64,000 nucleotides of DNA from contig NW_025408675.1 in NCBI RefSeq assembly GCF_020360975.1, forward strand, positions 2,666,001 to 2,730,000. The letters are read 5' to 3'. The notes below the pieces were generated by a model. It did no database searches. It was not told where the DNA came from and saw nothing but the letters and a program-made list of their open reading frames with translations. Source of the stretch: Hirsutella rhossiliensis. Taxonomy: Eukaryota > Ascomycota > Sordariomycetes > Hypocreales > Ophiocordycipitaceae. Positions 34,264 through 45,200 of the stretch are shown here, piece by piece; position 1 is the first letter of the stretch; each line of letters begins with the position of its first letter. The translations under genes and the position numbers were made by a program.

Positions 34264-34915
34264 TGTTATGTTCCTGTCACGACAGAAAGGGAGTTATAAT
34301 GCGTGCTAACAACGCCTCCACTCTCCCTCGACGTAAACTCTCAAGCGCACTTGCGCATGTATCTCCTCCTAGGCTCCTACTACGTTTCAGGCAGAAGCTT
34401 ACGCGTCAGTTAGGTATTGTCTTTCAAGCCGTAGGCGGTAGCCAACGATCCTGTTGCCTGGGTAATGTGCGACCGACCAACCGCGAGAGTCAGTGCACAG
34501 GAGAACTCGTTTGTTAGCGCCTCGTCACTTTTCCGTCGTGAACAACTAGCTTGCCGTGAGGAACGCTATAACAACAGGTGCTTGGCAGACCCGGATCTGG
34601 GAGGGTGTTACGCCTGTTTATGTAGAGTTGCAAGTCTTGTCCAGGGCAATTGATAGGACATGAATTATCATGTTAGAGCAGCGGGCGTTTGTCACAGGCC
34701 TGGTCACGTGTCTGATTTACTTGCTCGCTGACCTCTGACCTATTTACTCCTGTTACCCGACCCCTGTTTACCTGATTACGAGGGCCCGGGAACACAGGAG
34801 CTGTTGCCTTTTTTTCCTCCTTCAATTTTTTTAACAGTGTCAGAAGCTAAGCTTTATTTCATCATGCTGTGCCTGTACTAGGCAAGCCGTATTAATAATA
34901 GTAGCCGTTCTAACA
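34264..34915. repeat. Candidate solo LTR (weak)
   Basis: The segment begins TGTTATG and ends TCTAACA, so the TG...CA ends and a 5-bp inverted end TGTTA/TAACA are present. Its composition differs from the flanks. No 5-bp target duplication is seen (TGACA before, CCCCA after). It may be chance. Confidence 0.2.
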
Positions 34916-35220
34916 CCCCAGATTTAAGATATACCCTCTACTGCTATAGTACTGAGGTACCCACAAGGCCCCTGTCTCACTCCGCCTCCACCAAGTCGGC
35001 CGAATCACCTCGATCCATCCGTCCTCCATGGCTCGAGGTCCATCGTGAGAGCTCCTCGGGCCATGCCAACCTCGATCCTGTCTCCTCCCCTCTATCCTTG
35101 TCTTGCTCTTCTCTTCTCTCCCCTCCCCTTTCTTGTCCTCTTCTCCCGACTCTCGCCTGACCAACTGTCCCCGTCCAACCATCACGACGACATCATCGTC
35201 AACCACCACAACCAACATCG

Positions 35221-35256
35221 CCACCACCCTCGCCACCACCCTCGCCACCACCCTCG
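35221..35256 (+). repeat. 12-bp tandem repeat in the HET leader
   Basis: The unit CCACCACCCTCG occurs three times in tandem, with a degenerate copy on each side, immediately upstream of the first ATG (35274). The run is open in the HET frame but begins only from TTG, so it is taken as leader rather than coding. Confidence 0.7.
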
Positions 35257-35273
35257 CCCACCACGACGGCCAG

Positions 35274-37835
35274 ATGGCGGACTCCAACAGCCTCGACCCC
35301 GGCCTCGCCGCGGCCCCCGACCGGCCCGGTCTCCAGCGCCGCCGCTCCAAGAACCCGCTCAAGAACATGATGCAGCACCTCACCGTCGAGCCTGCGACCG
35401 CCGACGACGACGGCAGCCCTCGCCGCGAATCCCTCATCCGCCGTATCAGCTGGCGCAAAAGCCGCAGCCCCTCGGCCCACTCCGAGGCCTCCTCCTCGGC
35501 CGCCCCCTTGGCCTCGCTCCCAAACGCAGACCCAGCCCTGTGTCCCGCCTGCACCAGCATCGCCGCCGACATCGACACCACCCTCGACGACGTCGACGCC
35601 TCGTACGTAAAAGCCGTCAACCCGGCCGCCGACGATGGCTTTGACAACCGCGAGTCCCACATCGCCCGCCTCAAGGGCCTCGAAGACAACCGCTGGACTG
35701 CCACTTGTCCGCTCTGCAAGCTCTTCTGGGCCATCCGTGTCCCCGGCGACGGCGACGGCGACTACTGCCTCTCGGCCTTTTCCACCAGGGACTCGAATTA
35801 CCTCATCGACCCCATCAGCATGTTCGACTCGCGCCACCCCGCCGGCCACAAGGCCCCCGGCCTCGCCCCGGCCTTTCTCGCCGTCGTCCCCAAGAAAAAG
35901 GGGCCCGCCGCCAGGGACTGGATCGTCTCCCCGGACTGGTTCCGCCAAGCCGGCATGCTCCTCCGCACCGTCCCGCCCTCCGACCTCGCCCTCCAGCTCG
36001 AGCCCAGGCGCGGCAGATCCCCCGCCCCCGGCCGCCGAGCCGCCGAGCCCCCCGTCCTCGCCGTCAACGACGCCACCCCCGAGACCCGCGGCATTTGGGG
36101 CCGAGAGATTGGCCGCTCGGCCGACATGGCCATCGCGCAAGACTGGCTCCGCTTCTGCCAATCCCACCACCAGGGCCGTTGTCAGCGCTCCCTTGTCACG
36201 GCCGAGTTGCCAGGCTTCCACCTCATCGACTGCGCCGCGACTCCGCCGCGCGTCGTCCCGGCCTCCATCAGCCAGGATTACGTCGCCCTGAGCTACGTCG
36301 CCGGCAAAGACGTGGCCGAGCCGTGGTCGAGGGTCGTGCGAGACGCCATTGCCGTCACCAAGGACTTGGGCCTGCGCCACCTCTGGGTCGACCGGCTGTG
36401 TATCGACGACTCGCGACCCGAGGACAAGGCCCAGCAGGTCGCCAGGATGGACGATGTTTTCGAAGGCGCCGTGCTGACCATTATTGCCGCCCACGGAGAC
36501 GATGCCATGCAGGGCTTGCCCGGCGTCGGCTCCACGCCCCGGCCGCCCCAGCCCAAGTACCGCCTCACCAGCTCCGGCGTTACCCTCGTCTCGAGCCTCA
36601 CGGACCCGCGCCTCAGCATCGAGGAGTCGACCTGGTACACGCGCGGCTGGACCTACCAGGAGGGCCTGCTGGCCCGCCGCCGCCTCGTCTTCACCGAGCA
36701 GCAAATGTATTGGGAGTGCGACGGCATGCTTTCCCCCGAGACGCTCGTGCTGCCCCTCGACCACTACCACGACCCCCAGCAGCAGCGCATGTGCGACTTT
36801 GTCCGCCCAGGGCTCTTCAACGGCGCCGCCGGCGTCGACGGCACTTGGCGCGCCTGGAAGAAGCTGCCCAAACCCGACGAGGAGCCCAGTATCATGAGTG
36901 TCTTCCGCGCCGCCGACCAGCACATTGTCAACTACTCCAAGCGCCACCTTCGCTACGACGAGGACTCGCTCAGCGCCTTTCTCGGCATATCGCGGCATCT
37001 CGACAGGACGCTGGGCCGTGGCCGGCTCGGCCACGTCGTAGGAATCCCTGTGTGGCTGTCCCCGGCCGGAGACGGCGGTTCGCCACGACCCGGGCGGACC
37101 AAGGAGCTGTTTGCGCTGGCGACGAGCTTCTGGCATCACAAGAGCGGCGGCAGCGGGAGCGGGGGGGCAACCAGGAGGCGCCACCTCCCGAGCTGGACAT
37201 GGGCCGGGTGGAAGGGCCCCGTCGAGCTCTTCTCGTCGATTGTCGTGGCGGACTCCGGCGGCGGCGGCAAGGACCGCAAGCTGCTCAACCACCACTACGT
37301 CAGCGCGACGCATCTGGCCCGCAACGACCAGCCGTCGCCCAATTGGACCTACTCGCCCAACATAGTGTTGCTGGGGCCCGACGGCAATGCGGCCTACGAC
37401 TTCTTCTCGCAAGCGGCCCCCCGCCTGGCGCAGGGACGGTACCGGCTGCGTGTGTCGGACCCGCTGGTGCTGGACCGCGTCAAGGCGCGGACGCACGCGG
37501 GGGGGTGGATGTTCAACGACGTGAGCGTCGACGTGCGGCTCAGTCGGGGTGGCGGGACGGACCAGTCCGGGGCGACGACAAGCGGGCTCCGGGACTACGT
37601 GGAGCGGCACGCGCGCGGGGAGCAGGTAACGGTGCTGTGGTTCGTCGAGGAGGCGACAGTGATGCTGCTGGTGGTGGAGCGGACGGGCGCGACGGGCGCG
37701 TGGGAGCGTGTTGGGCGGGCGCGCATGGCGTTTGCGCAAGAGGCCAAGGAGGTGGTGCGGCGGTTTGGGCGGCTTGAGGTGATGCTCAACCACCTGCCGC
37801 TGCGGCGGCTCGGGCACGACATGGTGATTGAGTGA
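35274..37835 (+). CDS. HET-domain (heterokaryon incompatibility) protein
   Basis: A single exon of 853 residues from ATG 35274 (MADSNSLDPGLAAAPDRPGL). HET domains act in non-self recognition, where they trigger programmed cell death on allelic mismatch. A basic N-terminus and a Cys-pair region (LCPACTSI, CPLCKLFW) precede the HET domain at about 330-470: YVALSYVAGKD, RHLWVDRLCIDD, ARMDDVFEGAVLTIIAAHGD and WYTRGWTYQEGLLARRRLVF. The first block usually reads LSYxWG; here it is LSYVAG, a variant. The C-terminus (about 380 residues) includes the family-typical LPSWTWAGWKG. The partner or allele system is unknown. Very long frames in +2 and on the minus strand are codon-bias shadows. Confidence 0.93.
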   Translation: MADSNSLDPGLAAAPDRPGLQRRRSKNPLKNMMQHLTVEPATADDDGSPRRESLIRRISWRKSRSPSAHSEASSSAAPLASLPNADPALCPACTSIAADIDTTLDDVDASYVKAVNPAADDGFDNRESHIARLKGLEDNRWTATCPLCKLFWAIRVPGDGDGDYCLSAFSTRDSNYLIDPISMFDSRHPAGHKAPGLAPAFLAVVPKKKGPAARDWIVSPDWFRQAGMLLRTVPPSDLALQLEPRRGRSPAPGRRAAEPPVLAVNDATPETRGIWGREIGRSADMAIAQDWLRFCQSHHQGRCQRSLVTAELPGFHLIDCAATPPRVVPASISQDYVALSYVAGKDVAEPWSRVVRDAIAVTKDLGLRHLWVDRLCIDDSRPEDKAQQVARMDDVFEGAVLTIIAAHGDDAMQGLPGVGSTPRPPQPKYRLTSSGVTLVSSLTDPRLSIEESTWYTRGWTYQEGLLARRRLVFTEQQMYWECDGMLSPETLVLPLDHYHDPQQQRMCDFVRPGLFNGAAGVDGTWRAWKKLPKPDEEPSIMSVFRAADQHIVNYSKRHLRYDEDSLSAFLGISRHLDRTLGRGRLGHVVGIPVWLSPAGDGGSPRPGRTKELFALATSFWHHKSGGSGSGGATRRRHLPSWTWAGWKGPVELFSSIVVADSGGGGKDRKLLNHHYVSATHLARNDQPSPNWTYSPNIVLLGPDGNAAYDFFSQAAPRLAQGRYRLRVSDPLVLDRVKARTHAGGWMFNDVSVDVRLSRGGGTDQSGATTSGLRDYVERHARGEQVTVLWFVEEATVMLLVVERTGATGAWERVGRARMAFAQEAKEVVRRFGRLEVMLNHLPLRRLGHDMVIE

Positions 37836-39230
37836 GCGGCATGACGTGGTCATGGGTGAGTCGGCATGGGCGCGACGAGGTGGTTGAGTGAGAGCCTGCC
37901 CCTGGGGCTGGCATGGGAGATGGGGTCAAGGGCTGGCACCTAGGCGTCATGCCAAGCTCGCACCCGGAGCAAGATATGAATACCGTCGATGGACCTGACA
38001 TGTCGACGCCTCGAGGTTGCTCGGCATGCTCACGCGCACACATTTTGCATCCACATACATACACACCCCCCTACACATACACGTCATGAACCTGGCACAG
38101 CTCCGGTCAGGCGTTTACAGAGACCACGGGGGATTGTCTTCATTACACGGCATCGAATTGAGACTTGAATACACACACAAACAGCAGCGAGTGTTCCTTT
38201 GCCCCTCGCAGATACTTTGGTACAGAGAATAGGTACCGTTGCGTTCAGAGGGAGCGGAAGCCCGGCAGAGAGAAGGGGTCGGCTTAAGGCTTGTTTCACG
38301 ATGCCAAGACGAGCGTCTTGACGGCCTGTGCTGCTCGGGTGCTGCAGGGGGCGGAGGCCAATCCCGCCTCCGCGAAGAATCATCCGTCTATTGACGCACA
38401 GTCGACTGGGGAAACAGCCGCGAAACGACTTTGAACTTGAAAGCCAAGCGACCAATCTGGGCGACCGGCTTCTCAGCCGGACACCACGTGCAGAGCGACT
38501 CCTATCACGATATTGTTCATGGCGCATGCGCCCCTTGCCACGTCCGGGCAAGACGTGGCCCATCGGTCCTACTACGGTACAGATCTTGTCGGATACCCCT
38601 CGGTGTGGCCAGCCACCAGAATGGCCATTCTTCTGTTCTCTTATTCGTAGTGTCCCGCAACATATCGCACTACATGACAACGACAGCAAAGATGTTCAAG
38701 GAGCCATGAACTTGGCAGGGAACAACGACTACGCCCCTCGTGTTGCCCGCGCCAAGAAAGGCCGCCCCTGACTCGCCCCGTCTTACGTGGAGAGACGGGG
38801 GGCGAGCGCTTGAGGCTTGGGCAGTGGCTTCGGCACGTGGACGATCTGCTACGCTCCGGAGATGGCGAGTGGCTCCATGTCGTAGTCATTGATGGATGGG
38901 TGGAAGCGAGCCTTCCCCCTTTTCCATGCCGTTTGCCACATCCTCAAGCCTAGCCATCGGGTGAGGCACGGGAGGAGAGTTTGCTCGGATGATGTGAGCC
39001 AGGTTCGGCCGCGAGCCAGAGCTTTCTTTGGTTTTATCCCTTCGGCCCCCTTTCATCCTTTTACATGCATGTATTCAGCTCGAGGCGTTGGTGTGTCTTG
39101 GTCATCGCCCTACTGATAATCATTTACCCTCTTTGACCTGTTCTGAGTCTTTCCTCCTCGCCTTGGTCTTGGACATTCATCTTCATCTTCATCTTCTTCT
39201 CACAAACACGAGAAAAATAAAATCGCCGCC
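37836..39230. other. Intergenic region upstream of the SEC14-like gene
   Basis: About 1.4 kb. A 201-codon minus-strand frame (38084-38689) has no domain and an Arg/Ser/Cys composition like random GC-rich sequence, so it is not called. The last 100 bp are CT-rich leader. Confidence 0.5.
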
Positions 39231-40674
39231 ATGTGGAGCATCGCAAGCCGAAGGGCGAGTCCGGCCGAGCGGCCTCCCCGGCATCCCCAGGGCCATGTCG
39301 GCCACCTGACCTCTGCACAGGACGAGGCCCTCGAGCAGCTCAAGAAGCTCATGGAGGAGCACGGGCTGTGGGACAGGGGACCGTCCACGACGCACGACGA
39401 CGCGACTTTGGTGTCAGCTGAGAGCACCCCTTTATCTCTCTCTCTCTCTCATATATGTATATGTACAAGAGATGCAGAAACAAACCAGGGCAATGAACCA
39501 TACTGACCACGACCGTCTCCGAGTACAGTCGCTTCCTCCGCGCGCGACGTTGGATTGTCCAAGACGCTGCCAAGCAGTTCAAGGAGACGCAGGAGTGGCG
39601 CAACAGCATCGACCTCGACCATCTCTACCAGACCATCGACGTCGACATCTGGGATCGGACGCGTTGGATGGTTCGTTCCCCCTTCCCCCTTTCACATCTT
39701 CGATACTGGCAACCGGGAAGAAAAGGAGAGTGCCCGATCATCGGAGTGATAAGTGCACCTAGGTTTTCCAATGGACCGGTCGACGAGACCGCCACGGCCA
39801 TCCCATCTACCTCTTCGACCTGGGCGCCATCGAGGTGAGCAACGTTTACGGGTGTGAACGCCTCCTCAACGACTCGGACATCCTGGGCTCGCGGCGTACG
39901 TCGGCATCTTCTTCTTTACCGCTGGAAGCATGCATTGGCGCCCATCTCGACTCCATTCTGCTCCGTTCCAGCATGCCACCCTGCACCCATGTGCCCGGCC
40001 GCACTCACCCGGATGTGCCCGTCACCATGGTGACGGGCATTGTCGACGTCTCCGGCTTCTCCTTCAAGACGTTCTGGTCCCTCTACAGCCACGCCTACAT
40101 GCTCTGTCGCCTCTTCTTCGGACACTACCCGGAGACGGTCTCGCGCATGTTTCTTGCCGGCGCCTCGCCCGTCTTTAGCATCATTTGGAACTATGTGAGA
40201 CGATGGATCGACCCTGTCTCAAGCGCAAAGATTGTCATCCTCCGGCCCGACGAGGTCAAGGCCGCCCTCGAGGCCGTCATCGACTCGCGCGACATACCCG
40301 TCAAGTACGGCGGTGAGCTCGACTTTGCCTACGGCCAGCAGCCCGCCCTCGATCCGGCGATTGACTCGCTTCTCGACTGGGAGCCGGGCTTCGACAAGTT
40401 CCCCATCTGCCCCGTCCTGTGGGAGGACACGGACGACGGCGAGCGCATAGCCTGTTTCACCTGCGGCACCAAAGACGGCCAGCCGCGGAGGCAGCGCGTG
40501 TGTACCATGCGCAAGATGCGGCCGGGCGACGACGACGCGCGGGCCTCGGTGGCCGTCGTTTCTCCTGCCGGCGACAAGCTGGAGCTGGCTGGCGCGGAAC
40601 AGCCCCAGCAGAAGTTGAATGGTCACATCTCCGTCATTCCTCCCGCGGCCAAGGAAAACGCAACAAGTGAGTGA
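39231..40674 (+). CDS. SEC14-like CRAL-TRIO lipid-transfer protein
   Basis: Binds phosphatidylinositol or other lipids and links lipid metabolism to membrane traffic. Exons are 39231-39410, 39524-39670 and 39763 onward. The first junction gives DDATLYSRFLRARRWIVQDA, the CRAL-TRIO N block. The next gives RTRWMVFQWTGRRDRHGHPI. The lipid-binding domain follows: VTGIVDVSGFSFKTFWSLYS, HYPETVSRMFLAGASPVFSI, SSAKIVILRPDE and IPVKYGGELDF. A GOLD-like C-terminal extension ends at 40674. The part between 39835 and about 39985 is open in frame (412 residues in total if read through), but it starts with a good donor, GTGAGC, and looks unlike the family. At least one more intron is likely there and I cannot place it. 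Confidence 0.84.
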
Positions 40675-41140
40675 GGGCGGCGACCAGCTCAGACTGGGTC
40701 TCCCAACCTCGGAAGCAGCAGTGAGTGGCCGGGGGACTTGTACCTAGGCGCAGGGAGGCAGGTAAGACGGGTGTGGCGGCGGTTCGGCGCAGTCTCATCT
40801 TTCATGTATACATGCTGCGTGAATATAATGTGGTTGTCTTTGTCGATATGGAAAGGTGCGTTGGATCCCATCTTGTTTCACACCTTGTATATAAACATGA
40901 CTGGTGCGTCCTTACTTGACAGGTGCCCCTTGTGAATGCACTTAGCAGCAGCAAGTATAGCCAGCTTTCTCGAGTTCTGTCCCTTTGATGCACCTCCCAC
41001 GTATTCCTTTGCGCCCTCCCTTTCTACGCACATGCCGTCTGGGCCCATTTGTCTATGCCACAACACAACACCGCTCCATCCCCATTGCATCCATTCTTAA
41101 ACACCTTCCCTTGCAAGCCACACGGGAGAGCACGCACTGG
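40675..41140. other. Convergent 3' intergenic region
   Basis: About 465 bp between the SEC14-like and phosphatase stop codons. No gene is seen. Confidence 0.45.
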
Positions 41141-41935
41141 TTATGTCGTCTTGCCTTGGCCCCCGCCGTAACCCCTCCGCCGCCGCCACTCGTCGACGCC
41201 TCTCTCGACTTCGCTCCACGTCACGCCATCGCGGACGAGGCGCATGGTGATGCCCAGCTGCTCCGTCTCGCGGTTGCGGCTCTCGTCGTCGAAGAAGAGC
41301 ATGTCCTCGTAGGGGATGCCCGTGCGCCTCCGCAGGGCCTCAAAGTGCCGCAGCTTGCTTCCCGGGTAAATCTCCAGGCCGCCGTCAAAGACGTCCAGCG
41401 CACGCCGCCGCCGCGGCTTCTCGCTTACTTGCTCGTCGTCGGCGGCGGCGGTTCCCGGCAGGGCGGGCAGGTGCAGCATCTGGAGCAGCTGGCGCGCGAG
41501 GTCTGGGGCGCTGGTGCGGGAGGCGACGCCGAGCTGGATGCCGCCGTCGGGGCGCGCTGCCTGGTTCAGGGCTTGGAGGATGGATGGCACGTCGTCGTAG
41601 AAGGCGAGGTGTTCGCCGAGGCGGTCCGAGGCGGCCGAGTGGTGGGCGTTGGGCTTGATGGGCGGGGTGACATGCGTGTCGACCCAAAAGGGCCACAGCG
41701 TGTAGTCGAGATCAAAGACGATGAGCTTGGGCAGCGGCAGCGAGGATTCGGATAGCGAGGCGGGCAGGGAGAAGTTGGATGGTGTCGTCGTCGTCGAGGC
41801 GGACGCCTGTCTGGATGGTTTCCTGGGCATGACGATGAGGGAGAGGAATGCGAGGGGTGGCGGAGGGATGTTGACGACGATGACGATGAGAACGGCGAAG
41901 ACGACGAGGATTGGCCTGCGCAAGGGCAATGCCAT
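41141..41935 (-). CDS. Magnesium-dependent phosphatase 1-like HAD phosphatase
   Basis: HAD superfamily, acid phosphatase/MDP-1 family, a phosphatase possibly acting on protein or sugar phosphates. The single frame is 264 residues from ATG 41935. The catalytic motif I is LIVFDLDYTLWPFWVDTHV (DLDYT; the first Asp is the nucleophile). Motif II includes GVASRTSAP. The distal acidic motif is DMLFFDDESRN. In that order these define MDP-1. The first 35 residues form a hydrophobic segment (LVVFAVLIVIVVNIPPPPLA) not expected in this soluble family. A second ATG at 41830 (MPRKPSRQAS) would remove it and gives the usual length of about 230, so it may be the true start. Confidence 0.87.
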   Translation of the reverse strand: MALPLRRPILVVFAVLIVIVVNIPPPPLAFLSLIVMPRKPSRQASASTTTTPSNFSLPASLSESSLPLPKLIVFDLDYTLWPFWVDTHVTPPIKPNAHHSAASDRLGEHLAFYDDVPSILQALNQAARPDGGIQLGVASRTSAPDLARQLLQMLHLPALPGTAAADDEQVSEKPRRRRALDVFDGGLEIYPGSKLRHFEALRRRTGIPYEDMLFFDDESRNRETEQLGITMRLVRDGVTWSEVERGVDEWRRRRGYGGGQGKTT

Positions 41936-42204
41936 GCGGCTCGAGAGAGGTTGAGAGGCGGTTCAGGCAAGGGCCCAAGTTATTTCCGGCGCCGGCGAGC
42001 GATGACGCAGTTGCCGGCTCCGATGTATGTATGTATGTATGTATGTGTATTTTCCGTCCAGCGGCCGTGAGGCCGCTCAGGTCCCGGTGGGGCACAGGAC
42101 GTGCTGAGCTAGTAGGCTGTCTACAGTCTCCTCTCGCAAACGTAAACAACCACCATCCAGCATTTCATCGGCTCTGAGGCGCTCCGTGTTGAACCTGGTG
42201 CCCG
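41936..42204. repeat. Spacer with ATGT microsatellite next to the LINE 3' end
   Basis: A (GTAT)n run at about 42024-42047 lies between the phosphatase start and the 3' end of the LINE. The exact LINE boundary and target duplication could not be fixed. Confidence 0.6.
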
Positions 42205-45200
42205 TCAGCGGGTCGTGCAGGCGCGGCGGTGAGATCGCCATTCAGTTTTGGTCTCCAAGGGACCGTTGTCGGAGACTGCAGAGCGCAGCCTCAGTTGGCC
42301 CGGCCGGGCAAAGGGGGTTGCAGCACCTCTGCCTGGCCGAATCCGGGGATTTGAACAAAGGAAGAGGTGAGGAAAGGTGTGATGCAGCCGCCTAGTGGCG
42401 AGGCAAGCCCATTCAAAGAAGGAGGACGCCTTCGCCAGCTTGACGAACCTGTCGAAGTCTCTGCCTATTGCGCGATTGACTGCTGCAGTAGGTGAGGGCG
42501 TCAGCCTCATCCGATGCCGCGGCTCGATCTTTCGGCAATAAAAGACATGGTTTGGCTCTTTTCGTCGGCCACATGAGCACGTCAGTCGCGCATCGTCGTG
42601 GTTGAACCTCGTGGTAGTCGGCAAAGTCCCCGTGACGGGTTCTGGCTGCAAGCAGGTGGTGGAGAAGCGGTCGGGGGAGTTTGAGCTCCAGGGGGCAGCC
42701 GGTCGTCGGCTTAAGGTGCAGTGGCTTGTACTGTTCGGGTGCGGAGGCTTCCCACCAGGCTTTAAATGCACTTTAGGCTGCTGCCTGGCAGCCCTGCGCA
42801 GATATGCCAGTGTCGGGACAGCGCCTGCGGGCTCGGGTTGAGAGGTTCCTGCTTTCGCTAAGGCATCGGCCTGCTCGTTGCCTGGGATGCTGGTGTGGCC
42901 GGGGATCCAGCGGACCTCCGTGGCACCGTGTGCTGTGGCCAGGGCCTGGAACTCGAGGAAGACATCCTGGGAGGAGTCTGCCGGCATGCCTCTGAGGCAT
43001 GTTGCCGCCGCGATGTTGTCGAGACAAACGACTACCCTCTGCGATCGTGGGAGGCTTAGGGCAGCGCGCAGGCCCTCGAGCGCGCCTTTCGCTTCCGCAT
43101 CAAAACCTCAGCGGGCCCAAGTCGGCCGCAGCCACTTAGGACGGTTTGCCCATCCAGATGGATGGCATAGCCATAACCGACCGCTGCATCCGAGGAGAGC
43201 GATCCGTCTGAGTAGACGACCAGAGTGTGTGGTGGCACTGACCGGAGCCAAATGCGGAAATCCGCTGCTGACTGGTCTTTCGGGGCGGTTTGCAGAGGCA
43301 GCGCCTGATCGTCGCCGAAGCGGCGAGGAGGAGATTGGCCGCCTGCTGCAAGGCAGCAGCTGGTCACTGCGTCGAAGTCGGGTCCGGAAGCCTTCTCGCG
43401 GCACCTGGTACTTCAGTTTGATCGACCTGTGGATGACAGGGGCTTGGGCCGGACTGTACGTTTCGCAAGCGGATGGGCTTCATCGAGAGACTTGAGGCGG
43501 GCCGCGAAGCGCATGCGACGCCCTCGAGCAGTTGTATCACCGGTGGAATGCCGCTCTCTCGATGGAGGGCATTGATCGGCGTCGTCCTCCAAACAGGCAG
43601 GATGGCTCGGATGGATGTGTGAAGCGACTTGTTCATCTTTCGGATGAGTTGCTGTATCCCGGATGGTCCTTCTTTGCTGGCTGGGTCCATCGCGGGCTGG
43701 TTAATCCGGGGTACCATGCCTCGGTGCCGTGGAGCAGCACCGGTTCGATACATGCTCTTACGGCTCTGCGAACGGCACCGGGAAGAGGACCATGTTTGGT
43801 GTTTGCCAGACTTTTCAAGTGATAGGCCACGACCTGTGCCTTGGCTGTCCACTTTTCCACGTGTGTCTTGAACGACAGGGTGCTGTCGAGCCAGATGCCT
43901 AGCCATCGCAGTGCTCGGTCAGGGCGCTTCTCTGAGTCGCCGTGAAATATAGGCGGGCAACTTTAGGTTTGCTTCGACAGAAATGCATGACCTCAGTCTT
44001 CATCGGGTCGAAGGCGATGCCGTTGGCGGCGCCCCAGGCCACAAGTTCGTTTACATAGCGCGACGCTCTCTCGGCTGTCTTCTCCAGGGAGTTACCTATG
44101 CATAGGATACCCGTGTCGTCTGCGTAGCCGAAGCGCCCCTTCGGCTTCCCTAGGCGGTAAATTGGTTCCGTGTACAACAGAAAAGGATGGGCGAGACTGG
44201 TGATCCTGGGAGGCCGCATTGAGAGGCGAGCTGGGCGTGGTAGTGTCCTGGTATCTGACGCGCGCCGAGCGGTCATGCATGAAAGAACCAGCCCATCGAG
44301 CGAGATGTTCTGGCCACCCCTGCTCACGGAGGCGAAGGATCAGCCTGTTGCGGAGGACAGTGTCGAAGGCTCCTGGATGTCCATAGTCACCAACGTGGCA
44401 ACTTGTCCGCGGGCAAACGCCTCTTCAATGTCATGCAGCAGAGCGGCAACAAGGTCAACGGCAGATCTCTTCGGAGAGCGCCAGCTTGTTGTGAATGGAG
44501 GACTCCGTAGTGGACGGAGGCCCATGCCAGGCGGCGTGCGATGAGCCGCTCGAGACCTTTGCCTAGGCAGGACAGTAGGGAGATGGGTCGCCAGGCACGA
44601 GGGGTCGAGAGGTTCCTTCGGCCTGGTTTTGTTATCATGACTACTTCGGCCTCTCTGAACGGCTTCGGGTGATGGCCGATGGTGAGGCAGCCTTCGTACA
44701 GCCGCTGGACGTGGCTTCCGATAATATGCCATACCGCCTTGAGCATTTGTACCGTGATGCTGTCGGGGCCGGGAGACGTGTTTCCTGTCCGTAGGGTTGC
44801 GTCGCGCACTTCCTCAAGTGACGCCTGTTGCGTGAAGGGAACGGTTTTCGTTGTGTCGACTGGGATCCACGGATCTGGGATGTCGTCGTCCGCCGTGCGC
44901 CGCTCGAGCGTCGCCCGCCGTAGGGCATTGGCTTTGTCAAGCTGCGTCTCGTAAACTACATCGCCTACTTGTAGGGGCGGAGGCTGGAAAGCGCCCGGTG
45001 ATCTCAGCCATCGGACCGCTTTGAATATGGAGGCGCTGTCAGTGAAGCTGTCGATCAGATTGCGCCAGTAATGTCTTTTGGCTCGCCGCACGACTTTCTG
45101 GAAGTCTCTCTTGCAAGCTGGACTTCCCGATTGAAGCCGAGAGGGTAGACTCTCCTAATCGCGCGGTATTCCGCCGCGGCGAGGGCGCATTCTTCTGTCC

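Larger units (their letters stand above)
33421..35273. other. Less GC-rich intergenic region upstream of the HET gene
   Basis: About 1.85 kb, visibly richer in A/T from 33800 to 34900, with no gene. It may hold a solo LTR (34264-34915, listed separately). The last 200 bp are CT-rich, with a 12-bp CCACCACCCTCG tandem repeat at about 35221-35256, just before the HET start. Confidence 0.5.

Noticed and set aside
35199..37853. 884-codon minus-strand frame and a 690-codon plus-strand frame overlapping the HET gene
   Set aside because: The HET frame has clear domain motifs. The others have Arg/Pro/Ala- or Gly/Val-rich composition expected from GC-rich third positions and show no domain.
38084..38689. 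201-codon minus-strand frame upstream of the SEC14-like gene
   Set aside because: Random-like Arg/Cys/Ser composition, no homology recognised and no splice or promoter support.
42331..42430. tRNA-like B box (minus strand, GTTCAAATCCCCGG)
   Set aside because: It falls inside the LINE RNase H tail coding sequence and no cloverleaf forms.
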